Assembly (NCBI RefSeq): GCF_033705735.1
Contig: NZ_CP131131.1
Coordinates: forward strand, 434,001-498,000
Length of the DNA: 64,000 nt
Source of the DNA: Shinella zoogloeoides
Lineage (GTDB): Bacteria; Pseudomonadota; Alphaproteobacteria; Rhizobiales; Rhizobiaceae
Reading direction: 5' to 3'
Shown: positions 7,859-16,370 of the stretch, piece after piece
How positions within the stretch are numbered: the stretch's first letter is position 1
Layout: each line of letters begins with the position of its first letter
Made by a program: the position numbers and the translations under genes
Notes under the pieces: model-generated
What the model was told of the DNA's origin: nothing
Database searches by the model: none
What the model saw: the letters and a program-made list of their open reading frames with translations, nothing else

Positions 7859-9973
7859 TCACCACACCTTGGCCAGCGTGATGCCGATCGTCCGGCCGGG
7901 GGCCGCCACGCCCATGTCGGTGCCGCTATAGCTGAAATAGTTCTTCAGGTAGCGCTCGTCCGTCAGGTTCTTCGCCCAGAGGCTGGCGCTCCAGCCGTCC
8001 TTCTCGATGCCGATATGGGCATCCACCAGATGCGTCGGTTCCTGCCGGTATCCGTTATCGGCGGTGAAGGCGTAGGAGCTGCGGAACGTATAGTCGAGAC
8101 CTGCCTTCAGCACGGCGCCGGCTTCGAGCTCCCGCTCGAAGCGCAGGCCCGAGCTGACGCTGTGGCGCGGCGCGAAGGGCAGGTCGTTGCCGGTATAGAC
8201 CGCGCCCATCACCGTATCGACGAAATCGTCGTATCCGGCACGGGTGTAGCCATAGCCGAACCGCAGCCCGAATTCTTCGGTGAGCTGCGCGGTGGCCTCG
8301 ATCTCCAGGCCCTTCGACGTCGCCGCCGCGGCATTGCGATAGACGCGGGTGAACGGCGTCGTGTAGATCACCGCCTGCTGGTCCTTCCAGTCGATGAAGA
8401 ACAGCGATGCCGCCAGGGTGAACCGGCCGTCGGCCGAGGTCGCCTTGGTGCCGAGCTCGTAGGACGTGGTGGTCTCGGGGTCGTAGCGGTTCGCCGTGCC
8501 GTCCGCCTCGATATAGGGGCTGATGCCGCCCGACTTGTAGCCGCGGCTGATCTTGGCATAGGCGATGTTGCCTTCGGACAGGTGATAGGTGAGGGCCGCT
8601 TCCGGAGAGAAGTTGGAGAAGGACACGTCGCCCTCGGCCCGGCCGGGCGTGCCGAACATGGAGCTGCCGCTCGGCGAGGAGATCTCGCTCGTCGTCGACT
8701 TTCGGTCGTAGGTGTAGCGCCCGCCGGCCGAAAGCTCCCATTGCGGCGTCAGGAAATAGCCGGCCTCGCCGAAAACCGACACCGTGTCCGCCGATTGCTC
8801 GAAAACGTCCCGGCTCCAGACATCCCGCGGGAAGGCCGCGAGGTCGAAATACTGCCTGCCCTCGAAGCGTTCATGCATGTAGAAGAGCCCGCCGCTCCAG
8901 CGGAAGACGTCGTCGTCCAGCGAGGAGAGGCGGATTTCCTGGCTGAACTGGCGCTGCGTCTCTTCCTGGGCTTGGCCGATGAAGGGCGTGGCGGTGAAGT
9001 CGCCGTCGAGGTAGCTGCTCATCTCGTGGCCGCGGAAGGCGGTGATGGAGGTCAGCCGCGCAGTTTCGAATTCATGGTCGATGCGGACGGAGAGACCGCC
9101 ACTGTCGACGCTGTTCTCTGGCTCGAAATCGTGGGTCGCCTCGTGGTCGAAGGCGAGCGGCAGCGGCGCATACCAGAGCCCGCCGTCGCTGCGGTCGCGG
9201 GTGTAATCGCCGATGATCCTGATCTTCGTGCCGTCGCCGACTTCGCCGGTGGCGACGATGCGGCCGGAGAAGAGATCGGTGTCGCTGACATCCTCGCCGG
9301 TAACGAGGTTTTCGATATAGCCGCGATTGCCGCTCCAGGCGGCGGAGGCGCGTACCGCCCAGTCCGTGCCCTCGATGGGCGTCTCGAAGGCCGCCTTGAA
9401 GCGCCTGTCGAGGTCCGTGCCGATGGTTGCGGAGAATTCGCCGCCGGCGGTGTCGCCGGGTTCGCGCGAGATCAGGTTGACCGCCCCGCCGATCGTGTTC
9501 TTGCCGTAGAGCGTCGCCTGCGAGCCGCGCACCACCTCGACGCGCTCCAGGTCCTCGAGGATGAAGGGATAGCCCATCGGCCGGGCGAGATAGACGTCGT
9601 CGAGGAACATGCCGACGGCAGGCTGCCTGTCGACGCCGCCGGAAATGCCGAGCGACGTCACGCCGCGAATGCTGACCGGGCCGCCCTGTCCGTTGAAGAG
9701 CACGTTCGGCGTCCTGAAGGCGGCATCCTCCATCGTGTCCGTCCGGCCCTTGCCGAGCTCCTCGGGAATGGCGGTCACCGCGACGGGCGCCTCCTGGATC
9801 TTCTCCTCGCGCCGCCGCGCGGTGACGACGATCTGTTCGAGGACGGTTGCCCCGGACGTGGTGCCGCTGGCCTCCTGCTCCTGCGCGGCAGGCGAGCCGG
9901 CGTCGATGAGAACGAGGCCCGTGGCCGCAAGGACGGTCGCGGCGCGCAGGGCGGCGTGGCGTTTTCCATTCAT
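7859..9973 (-). CDS. TonB-dependent outer-membrane receptor (no STN signalling domain)
   Basis: 704 residues. A signal peptide (cleavage near AGSPAAQEQ) is followed by the TonB box EQIVVTARR, a plug domain (APVAVTAIPEEL, VSIRGVTSLG, RVEVVRGSQATLYGKNTIGG) and a 22-strand barrel ending in a terminal aromatic residue (ITLAKVW). The plug and barrel resemble ferric-siderophore or other chelate receptors. It has no N-terminal STN domain, so unlike the two receptors at 13.6 and 18.0 kb it should not signal to a FecR. It is followed by the permease gene and preceded by the AraC regulator on the same strand. Confidence 0.9.
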   Translation of the reverse strand: MNGKRHAALRAATVLAATGLVLIDAGSPAAQEQEASGTTSGATVLEQIVVTARRREEKIQEAPVAVTAIPEELGKGRTDTMEDAAFRTPNVLFNGQGGPVSIRGVTSLGISGGVDRQPAVGMFLDDVYLARPMGYPFILEDLERVEVVRGSQATLYGKNTIGGAVNLISREPGDTAGGEFSATIGTDLDRRFKAAFETPIEGTDWAVRASAAWSGNRGYIENLVTGEDVSDTDLFSGRIVATGEVGDGTKIRIIGDYTRDRSDGGLWYAPLPLAFDHEATHDFEPENSVDSGGLSVRIDHEFETARLTSITAFRGHEMSSYLDGDFTATPFIGQAQEETQRQFSQEIRLSSLDDDVFRWSGGLFYMHERFEGRQYFDLAAFPRDVWSRDVFEQSADTVSVFGEAGYFLTPQWELSAGGRYTYDRKSTTSEISSPSGSSMFGTPGRAEGDVSFSNFSPEAALTYHLSEGNIAYAKISRGYKSGGISPYIEADGTANRYDPETTTSYELGTKATSADGRFTLAASLFFIDWKDQQAVIYTTPFTRVYRNAAAATSKGLEIEATAQLTEEFGLRFGYGYTRAGYDDFVDTVMGAVYTGNDLPFAPRHSVSSGLRFERELEAGAVLKAGLDYTFRSSYAFTADNGYRQEPTHLVDAHIGIEKDGWSASLWAKNLTDERYLKNYFSYSGTDMGVAAPGRTIGITLAKVW

Positions 9974-10081
9974 GATGAAATTCCCTCATGTTTGCGAGGG
10001 TCTTCGCATGGGGCCGGCGGGAGGGACAATCGCAGGGCCGTTCGGGATCGCGGCAAAGACGTTCGGGAAACGGACTATCGG

Positions 10082-10909
10082 TCAGCGGGCCTTGCCGGCG
10101 ATGGTGGTGGGCGCGACGCCGAAGCGGCGGCGGAACTCCGTGGCGAAATGCTGCGGCTGGTAGCCGACCCGCCGGGCGACACGGGCGATAGACGTCTCGC
10201 CGCCCTCCAGCAGCATACGGGCGGCATCCAGCCGGTTCGCCTTGACGAAGCCGTAGACGCTGGTGCCGAACAGCGCCTGGAAGCCGCTGCCCAGCTTCTT
10301 GGCATTCGTGCCGACCCGGCGGGCAAGCTCCGGCACGCTGGGCGGCGAGGCGAGTTCGGCAAGCAGGATGCTGCGCGCCTCGTGCACCCGGGCGATGTCG
10401 CGCGCCGGCCATCCTGCCGTGATGCCGGCATTGGTGGGCGCGGTAGCGTCATCGAGGACATGGGCGACCATCTCCATTGCCTTGCCGGTCATGTAGAGGC
10501 GGCGGGCCGGGCCTTGCAGCGGGCAGCCGAGCATCTGCCAGGCGATGGTGCGCGCCGCTTCCGGCAGGCAAAGGCGCGGATCCGGCGTCTTGCGCGAGAT
10601 CAGCGCCAGCGTGTCGCCGCCGACCAGCGGTTCGGCCATCTCCGCTTCGATCTGCACGAAGACGGCCGCCACGCTGCCGTCGCGCAGGACGACATGGCGC
10701 GTCGCGACATCTTCGCTGGCGGAGAAGATGGTGCCGCCGCCGCTCTCCCATAGGTGCTCGCCGAAGCCTTCCTGCCGCACGGAAAGGCTGCCTTCCAGCA
10801 GGGTGCCGAGCCAATGGCCGGGCGGCGTGATGCTTTCCCATACCATTTCCCGCCGCACGCTGGCGGTCTCCAGGAAGATGTTGAGGCCACAGGCGCGGAT
10901 GATCTCCAC
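10082..10909 (-). CDS. AraC-family regulator, PchR-like
   Basis: About 275 residues. The C-terminal AraC DNA-binding domain reads VPELARRVGTNAKKLGSGFQ, then FGTSVYGFVKANRLDAARML, and ends with a second helix-turn-helix (ARVARRVGYQPQHFATEFRR). This pattern matches PchR/YbtA-type activators, which bind ferric siderophore and activate the adjacent receptor gene. I chose GTG at 10907-10909 because GGAG lies six bases upstream. The frame stays open far beyond, but that extension runs through unrelated gene fragments. It lies 108 bases upstream of the receptor on the same strand. A TGA-N9-TCA palindrome lies upstream (10999-11013). Confidence 0.85.
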   Translation of the reverse strand: MEIIRACGLNIFLETASVRREMVWESITPPGHWLGTLLEGSLSVRQEGFGEHLWESGGGTIFSASEDVATRHVVLRDGSVAAVFVQIEAEMAEPLVGGDTLALISRKTPDPRLCLPEAARTIAWQMLGCPLQGPARRLYMTGKAMEMVAHVLDDATAPTNAGITAGWPARDIARVHEARSILLAELASPPSVPELARRVGTNAKKLGSGFQALFGTSVYGFVKANRLDAARMLLEGGETSIARVARRVGYQPQHFATEFRRRFGVAPTTIAGKAR

Positions 10910-10998
10910 GGCGTTCTCCGAAGGAGAGGGATGCGTCACAACCGGCGTGAGGCCGTGTGCCGCGATGCATGTTTCAATCGGAGAACGATCACAATATA

Positions 10999-11013
10999 TG
11001 ACTATGATAGTCA
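10999..11013. promoter_or_regulatory. IRO-box-like palindrome (TGA-N9-TCA) upstream of the AraC regulator
   Basis: TGACTATGATAGTCA is a perfect palindrome apart from its central base and fits TGA-N9-TCA, the iron-responsive operator bound by RirA in rhizobia. It lies about 90 bases upstream of the chosen AraC start. The motif is short, so chance matches occur; the perfect symmetry and position raise confidence. Confidence 0.55.
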
Positions 11014-11166
11014 AGTTATTTGTGCGTTTCCTCAATCGGGCTCCAGAGGCGGCGCCGCAAGCCGGCTCGATGTGAATCTGATGAAGGGACGCGACAGCAT
11101 GACCGGGAGTATCCAGGACTGCACCCGCATGCCGAAGGCGCTCTGCGGAATGTAGTGCCCGCCGAT

Positions 11167-11445
11167 CTAGCGTGAGACGGCCTGCATCTTCATCACCAGC
11201 GGCCGCATTCGGGCTTTGTAGCTTTCCAGCGCTTCCGTGTAGCCTTTGCGGGCAAGTTCCGCGGCGAGGATGTGGGCGCCGGCCATTGCGGTGCAGGTGC
11301 CCTGACCGGCGAAGGTAAGGCACCAGGCGGAATCGCCGAGCAGCGCGATGCGGCCTTTCGACCATTTCGGCACCTCGATCTGAGAAACGGTGTCGAAGAA
11401 GGCCTGGTCCCAGTCGATCGCCGAGCGCAGTGCCGAGGCGGCGGG
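11167..11445 (-). pseudogene. FAD-dependent monooxygenase, C-terminal fragment
   Basis: The minus frame reads DWDQAFFDTVSQIEVPKWSK, then GRIALLGDSAWCLTFAGQGT, the conserved C-terminal FAD-binding GD motif of PHBH-type monooxygenases, then GYTEALESYKARMRP to a natural-looking end. A stop at 11446-11448 closes the upstream side, so about three quarters of the protein is missing. It abuts, head to head, another C-terminal gene fragment on the plus strand. Confidence 0.8.
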
Positions 11446-11455
11446 TTACGGCCAA

Positions 11456-11713
11456 TGGCCGAACTCTTGTTGCAACACGACCGGCCGTGGCGCAGCCCGC
11501 GTCCAGAGCGCGATCGAAGGCAATGCCAAGAAAGGTGGTTATGGCCTTGTTGATCTCATGGCGGCGTACAAGCCGAATTAACGCACCGAGTTCAAACTCA
11601 ACGTCTACAACCTCCTGGACAGGTCCTACTACAAGAGCGTCGGCTATACGGACAATGCCAACATTCTCGGTGCACCGTGCAGCTTCATGCTGACCGGCAC
11701 CCATAAGTTCTAG
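11456..11713 (+). pseudogene. TonB-dependent siderophore receptor, C-terminal fragment
   Basis: The frame contains the last barrel strands of an FpvA/FhuE-type receptor: VQSAIEGNAKKGGYGLVDLM, AAYKPN, a TAA at 11579-11581, then TEFKLNVYNLLDRSYYKSVG and ILGAPCSFMLTGTHKF. The pattern matches the ends of the two intact receptors in this window. The in-frame stop and the missing plug and N-terminus mark it as dead. It may be the residue of an older receptor next to this iron-uptake cluster. Confidence 0.88.
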
Positions 11714-11721
11714 GTCACCGG

Positions 11722-11740
11722 GGCGGCCCGCCGGGCCGCC
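11722..11740 (+). terminator. GC-rich hairpin after the receptor fragment
   Basis: GGCGGCCC (11722-11729) pairs with GGGCCGCC (11733-11740) across a three-base loop, nine bases after the fragment's stop. No U-tract follows, so termination by this hairpin is tentative. Confidence 0.4.
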
Positions 11741-11763
11741 AGTTTGGGGAGAGAGGAAAGAAT

Positions 11764-11810
11764 CCCGAACCTATAAACTTGACATTTTAATGCAACTTTA
11801 TAGGTTCGGG
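11764..11810. promoter_or_regulatory. 14-bp perfect inverted repeat upstream of the first ECF sigma gene
   Basis: CCCGAACCTATAAA (11764-11777) and TTTATAGGTTCGGG (11797-11810) are perfect inverted copies separated by 19 bases. The spacer begins with a TTGACA-like hexamer (11779-11784). It lies about 70 bases before the sigma factor gene. It could be a two-site operator, a transcript hairpin or the ends of a small mobile sequence; no family match was recognised. Confidence 0.5.
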
Positions 11811-11881
11811 GCTCCAACTGTCCGGACGTGCACTATCGGGTCGGCGGCTTGGGCACCGATTTCCCGCACGAGCCCGACGCA

Positions 11882-12409
11882 ATGACCACCTCCGTAACCG
11901 ACCTTCAAGACGACCTCATGTCGGTCTATCTGCGGCATTGGAAGATGCTGCGCAGCGCCTTGAAGCGCCGCACCGGTTCGCATGAACTGGCGGAGGAGGC
12001 GATGCAGGAGACCTGGATCCGCCTGTCGCGCATGAAGGACGAACCTGCCGTCATTCATGATCATCAGGCGCTTCTCCTGCGCATCGCCGGCAATATCGCC
12101 ATCGATCTTGCTCGCCGGGAAAACCGCCATCGCGCCCGCTGCGTGAGCGACGACGCGCTTTACGAGGCGATCGCTGATACCTATCCCTCGCCGGAGGTCT
12201 TTGCGATCGACCGGGACCAGCTGCGGTTTCTGGCGCTGGCGCTGGCGGAGTTGCCGGCGAGAGCCCGCGAGGCCCTGCTGTTTAGCCGCTGCGATGGCCT
12301 CTCCCATCGTGAGATCGCCGGAAAGCTGCGTGTTTCGGAAAGCATGGTGGCGAAGTATCTGGCGCAGGCGCTGCGCCACTGCCGCAATCATTTTCGCGCG
12401 ACCGCATGA
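11882..12409 (+). CDS. ECF sigma factor, FecI-like (module 1)
   Basis: A 175-residue sigma-70 family protein with region 2 (ELAEEAMQETWIRLSRMKDE, then HDHQALLLRIAGNIAIDLAR) and region 4 (LPARAREALLFSRCDGLSHR, then EIAGKLRVSESMVAKYLAQA). FecI-type sigmas are held by a FecR anti-sigma and released when the outer-membrane receptor binds its ferric ligand. The ATG at 11882 is preferred over a GTG at 11828; the ribosome site is weak. A fecR-like gene and an STN-bearing receptor follow on the same strand. Confidence 0.9.
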   Translation: MTTSVTDLQDDLMSVYLRHWKMLRSALKRRTGSHELAEEAMQETWIRLSRMKDEPAVIHDHQALLLRIAGNIAIDLARRENRHRARCVSDDALYEAIADTYPSPEVFAIDRDQLRFLALALAELPARAREALLFSRCDGLSHREIAGKLRVSESMVAKYLAQALRHCRNHFRATA

Positions 12410-12466
12410 TCGTTTTGTTCTTCCGCTGCAAATCGGGACAGGCGGCATCGTCCTTGTTATAGGCTG

Positions 12467-13429
12467 ATGCAAGTCGGAAGAGGGCGAGACGTGTCCGGGA
12501 AAAAACGGAAACAGGCAGATATTGCACTGAGCGATCAGGCGATCGAATGGCTTGTGCTGCTCCATTCGGGCAAGGCCGGTGATGTCGACCGTGCGGCCTT
12601 CGCCGCATGGCGCGAACGGTCCCCGGAGCACGCCCTTGCGGCCGAGGAGGCCGAAACCATCTGGCATGGCCTCGGTGTCGTGGGCAACGAGGCGCGGGGC
12701 AGGGGACGCCGCGTTACGACCCGCCGGGCACTTCTCGGTTCTGCCGGTGTCGTATTCCTTGGTGCTGCAGCCTATCGCTCGGGCCTTCTCGGCCCCGCGC
12801 TCTTTGCCGATTACACGACCGGGATGGGTGAGCAGCGGACGGAGACCTTGCCGGACGGTTCGACGGTGCGGTTGAATGCGCGCACTGCTCTGTCCTTTGA
12901 TTTCACCCCCGGCCGGCGTTCGCTCACCCTCTACTACGGGCAGGCGACATTCTCCGTAACGCACGATCCCAGCCGGCCTTTCGTGGTTGCGGCGGCGAAT
13001 GGGTCGACACAGGCCATAGGCACCGTCTTCGACGTGAACATGCGCCCCGCCGAAGTGGTCGTCACGGTGGTTGAAGGAACTGTCGCCGTCTCGACGGACG
13101 GGACCGGCGGCGAACGGGTTATGGCGAGTGCCAACCATCAGGTCCGCTATGCTATCGGCCATGCGTTGCACGCTGAGGCAGTGGATGCGGAGAGCGAAAC
13201 AGCCTGGCGCCGCGGCAAACTCATCTTCAACGGCAAGCCTCTCGGTGAGGTCGTCGCGGAAATCCGGCGCTATCGCGGCGGCGAGATTGTCATCTTGAGC
13301 AACAGACTGCGTGCGCTGAAGGTGACAGGCGTGTTCGATCTCAACGATCCGGATGCGATCCTGCGCACCATCGAGGCGACTCTGCCTGTCCGCATCTCCT
13401 ATCTGCCGCTTGTCACGATCCTGCGATAA
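12467..13429 (+). CDS. FecR-like anti-sigma / sigma regulator (module 1)
   Basis: About 320 residues. The cytoplasmic N-terminal domain (DUF4880 type: QAIEWLVLLHSGKAGDVDRA) is followed by one membrane segment (about 86-105, LLGSAGVVFLGAAAYRSGLL). The periplasmic FecR domain includes TLPDGSTVRLNARTALSF and GTVFDVNMRPAEVVVTVVEG, and a C-terminal region (LIFNGKPLGEVVAEIRRYRG) contacts the receptor STN domain. A GTG at 12491 is an alternative start. It lies 57 bases after the sigma gene and 148 before the chosen receptor start. Confidence 0.9.
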   Translation: MQVGRGRDVSGKKRKQADIALSDQAIEWLVLLHSGKAGDVDRAAFAAWRERSPEHALAAEEAETIWHGLGVVGNEARGRGRRVTTRRALLGSAGVVFLGAAAYRSGLLGPALFADYTTGMGEQRTETLPDGSTVRLNARTALSFDFTPGRRSLTLYYGQATFSVTHDPSRPFVVAAANGSTQAIGTVFDVNMRPAEVVVTVVEGTVAVSTDGTGGERVMASANHQVRYAIGHALHAEAVDAESETAWRRGKLIFNGKPLGEVVAEIRRYRGGEIVILSNRLRALKVTGVFDLNDPDAILRTIEATLPVRISYLPLVTILR

Positions 13430-13577
13430 GCGTTGTTGACTGAAAAATCATCTCTCTTGAAGTTCGCACTGCAAGATCGCTGATGCCGCGTCGTCCTTGG
13501 CTATGAGGGGACACGAGGCCAGCCGATCGGCGGGCACGAAGGTCCTTGGCATCGATGAGAGCAGGGGACGCAGTTTC

Positions 13578-16100
13578 ATGGGCAAGATGACAGCAACGGT
13601 CGACGCGCGAGCGTCGTGGCGGAAAAAAGGATGGCTTGCCACGGCCGCGTGTTGCTTCGCGGTGGCGGGAGCGCCTGACATTGCCGGGGCACAGGCGAAG
13701 ACGGCGCGGTCGGTAACCGCTGCTTTCGACATTCCCGCGCAGGATCTCGGCGCCGCGTTGACGCTCTTTTCAGATCGTGCCGGGCTGCGTCTTCTATTGC
13801 CTTCGAGTGTTGTCGGCGGGAAGAGAAGCACGGCCGTCTCGGCTGCACTGACCCGTGAACAGGCACTCGATCGCCTTCTCAGCGGCACCGGTCTCACCTA
13901 CCGTTTTCCGGATGCAAGCACGGTCACCATCATCGACCCGGCAGCAACCGGCGCCACCGAGGGTGTCGATGATGGTTCGACGGAGCTTGAAACCATCACA
14001 GTTGTCGGCGCGGGCAATTCAGTCACCGAAGGCACGGGATCCTACACGACGGGAGCGATGGGCGCGGCAACCAAGCTGCCGCTCGCCGTCCACGATACGC
14101 CGCAGGCCGTTGCGGTCGTCACGCGGCAGAAGATGAACGATCAGGCCATGACGACGGTGGAGGATGTGGTCCGCAACTCGACCGGTCTCAGCCTGCGCAA
14201 GTGGGGTGGCGAGCGCCAGCGATACTATTCCCGCAGCTTCACGATCAACAATTTCATGCTGGACGGACTTCCGGTGAACTACGAGCCGGACACGTTCACC
14301 GACGGGACGCTGTCGATGTATGACCATGTCGAGGTTGTGCGCGGTGCGACGGGGCTGGTCACCGGCACCGGCGATCCGTCCGGCACCATGAATTTCGTTC
14401 GCAAACGGCCGGGCGACGAGGCGCAAACATCGGTCACGACCAGCATCGGCAGCTGGGCCAACTATCGTGGGGAACTCGATACCGGCGGCCCTCTCAATGA
14501 GGAAGGCACGATCCGAGGCCGTTTCGTCTCCGGCCTGCAGGACAAGAACAGTTTCATCCAGGACTACGAGAACAAGCGGCAACTCTACTACGGCACGCTG
14601 GAATTCGACCTGGGGGAAAGCACGACGCTCAGCCTGGGGGGCTATTACAACCGCGAGGACAATCCCGGTGCCGACTGGAACGGCCTCGGCACCAACCCGG
14701 ATGGCACATTCCTCGACATCGACCGCTCAACCCGGTTGTCTCCGTCCTGGGCCTATTGGGATAAGGCTGGCGCAAGTGGCTTTGTCGAACTAGAACACGA
14801 ATTCGACAACGGCTGGACGGCCAAGATTGCGGCGCGCGCGCTCGATACGACGATGGACATGAAGGGCACGTTCCTTCAGGTGCCGACCTACGATGCCGCT
14901 GGCAACACCGTTTATGCCATGCGTGGCGGTGCCTATGAATACGAGCGCGACCAGCGCAGTTTCGACGCCTACGCGTCCGGTCCCGTCGAGCTTTTTGGCC
15001 AGGAGCACGAGCTGGCATTCGGCGCAAGCCACCGGACCAGCGAGATCTATGACGTCGGATCCGCGTACAACACAGCGACGGGTGGCTTCGACCTGACGAC
15101 GATCGATCCCTATACATGGGATCCACATTCATTCCCCATTCCGGATGTTCTCGGCTATTGGGGCAAGTGGTCGAGAACGCAGGAGGTCAAGGAGACGTCG
15201 GTCTACGGAACGGGGCGGTTTTCCCTGAGGGATGACCTCAAGCTCATCACCGGCGCCCGTCTCGATTGGTACCAATATCATTCGACGACGGACGATGCCG
15301 GCTGGATCGTCGACAAGACCTTCAGTCAGAACGCCCAGTTCACGCCCTACGCGGGGCTCATTTACGATATCGACGACACCTATTCGGTCTATGCCAGCTA
15401 CACGAGCGTCTTCAAGCCGCAATCCGGCTATACCAGTGCGTCGGGTGGCGGTCTGGATCCGGTCACGGGCACGAACTACGAGGTGGGCGCCAAGGCGACC
15501 TTCCTCGACGAGCGCTTGAACATCGGCACCTCCCTCTTCTACACTCTTCAGGAGAATCTTCCCGAATCCTTGCCGAGCGCACAATGCGCAATCGGCTGGG
15601 AATGCTATCGGGGTGTCGGCGAGGTCGAGAGCAAGGGCATCGATTTCGAGGTGTCCGGTGAAATCCTGCCGCGCTGGAACCTGATGGCCGGCTACACCTA
15701 TACGCATGCGCAGGTCACGAAGGATTCCGGCACGGGTGCTGTCGGAGACCTCTACAACACCTTTCTGCCGCAGCATCAGTTCAAGCTTTCCACCATGTAC
15801 CATCTTCCCGACGAGATGGATAAGTGGCGGATCGGCGGCGCCCTGCGCTGGCAAAGCAAGATGACGTCCGTTTCGCTCAAGGACACCTGGCCCGCTCTCG
15901 GCGTGACGCCGGTCGTGCAGAAACCCTATGCCGTGCTGGATTTCGTGATCGGGTACAAGGTGAACGACACATTCGATCTTCAGCTGAATGTCAACAACGT
16001 GCTCGACAAGAAATACTACGAGAGCATTGGCGGCTTCGAAGGCTCGAACTCGTTCGGCGCACCTCGGAACTTCCTGCTCACCGCCAAGGCGACGTTCTGA
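13578..16100 (+). CDS. TonB-dependent siderophore receptor with STN signalling domain (module 1)
   Basis: About 840 residues. A signal peptide (LATAACCFAVAGAPDIAGAQ) precedes an STN domain (TAAFDIPAQDLGAALTLFSD, ending in TYRFPDASTVTIID). The TonB box region is ELETITVVG. The plug (HDTPQAVAVVTRQKM, HVEVVRGATGLVTGTGDPSG, TMNFVRKRP) is of the FpvA/FecA/FoxA class. The barrel ends with GAPRNFLLTAKATF, with terminal Phe. The preceding sigma and FecR genes show it is a transducer inducing its own expression on ligand binding. The ligand is unknown; the class mostly binds hydroxamate or mixed ferric siderophores. A hairpin follows the stop. Confidence 0.93.
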   Translation: MGKMTATVDARASWRKKGWLATAACCFAVAGAPDIAGAQAKTARSVTAAFDIPAQDLGAALTLFSDRAGLRLLLPSSVVGGKRSTAVSAALTREQALDRLLSGTGLTYRFPDASTVTIIDPAATGATEGVDDGSTELETITVVGAGNSVTEGTGSYTTGAMGAATKLPLAVHDTPQAVAVVTRQKMNDQAMTTVEDVVRNSTGLSLRKWGGERQRYYSRSFTINNFMLDGLPVNYEPDTFTDGTLSMYDHVEVVRGATGLVTGTGDPSGTMNFVRKRPGDEAQTSVTTSIGSWANYRGELDTGGPLNEEGTIRGRFVSGLQDKNSFIQDYENKRQLYYGTLEFDLGESTTLSLGGYYNREDNPGADWNGLGTNPDGTFLDIDRSTRLSPSWAYWDKAGASGFVELEHEFDNGWTAKIAARALDTTMDMKGTFLQVPTYDAAGNTVYAMRGGAYEYERDQRSFDAYASGPVELFGQEHELAFGASHRTSEIYDVGSAYNTATGGFDLTTIDPYTWDPHSFPIPDVLGYWGKWSRTQEVKETSVYGTGRFSLRDDLKLITGARLDWYQYHSTTDDAGWIVDKTFSQNAQFTPYAGLIYDIDDTYSVYASYTSVFKPQSGYTSASGGGLDPVTGTNYEVGAKATFLDERLNIGTSLFYTLQENLPESLPSAQCAIGWECYRGVGEVESKGIDFEVSGEILPRWNLMAGYTYTHAQVTKDSGTGAVGDLYNTFLPQHQFKLSTMYHLPDEMDKWRIGGALRWQSKMTSVSLKDTWPALGVTPVVQKPYAVLDFVIGYKVNDTFDLQLNVNNVLDKKYYESIGGFEGSNSFGAPRNFLLTAKATF

Positions 16101-16110
16101 TATCCCCGGA

Positions 16111-16139
16111 CACACGCGGCCGCTAGACGGCCGCGTGTG
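16111..16139 (+). terminator. 12-bp perfect hairpin after receptor 1
   Basis: CACACGCGGCCG (16111-16122) pairs with CGGCCGCGTGTG (16128-16139) over a five-base loop, 11 bases after the receptor stop. It is strong and well placed for a terminator, but the T-rich stretch is about ten bases away. Confidence 0.6.
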
Positions 16140-16254
16140 CCGCATGTGGTATTTTTGCTACGGCAAGCCACGAACGATCGATGTCGTCGGTGCATGCTTG
16201 TCTGCTTCGTTGATGGTCTCTGATGGGGGAAGTCGATGTTTTTCAATAAAAATA

Positions 16255-16269
16255 TGAGTTTATAAATCA
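16255..16269. promoter_or_regulatory. IRO-box-like TGA-N9-TCA upstream of module 2
   Basis: TGAGTTTATAAATCA lies in an AT-rich intergenic tract about 100 bases before the second ECF sigma gene. It fits the RirA iron-responsive operator pattern TGA-N9-TCA. Iron repression of the whole downstream operon is inferred. Confidence 0.5.
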
Positions 16270-16370
16270 AGTTTATTCTTTACCTCTTAGAATCCCTCTA
16301 AATCAATGTGTTTGCATTCGAAAACCCGGTTCTCTAACCGGAAGGAGGAACTGTAAGGGGCAACTCTGCG

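Noticed and set aside
6562..7881. A plus-strand frame of 439 codons opposite the MFS permease
   Set aside because: Antisense shadow: very hydrophilic, His/Glu/Arg-rich, no motif, no ribosome site. The minus strand gives a clear 12-helix transporter.
7835..10753. A plus-strand open frame of 972 codons opposite the TonB receptor and AraC genes
   Set aside because: It is an antisense shadow made possible by high GC at third positions; its translation is rich in Arg, Gly, Ala and Asp without motifs, whereas the minus strand encodes well-conserved proteins.
10910..11704. N-terminal extension of the AraC gene to give a 540-residue protein
   Set aside because: The extension runs through a dead FAD monooxygenase fragment in another frame and across a receptor fragment; a GTG with a ribosome site at 10909 gives a normal-length regulator.
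11779..11801. TTGACA within the 14-bp inverted repeat as a standard sigma-70 promoter
   Set aside because: No matching -10 hexamer at 16-18 bases; the spacing to TATAGG is too short. Kept only as a possible element of the repeat.
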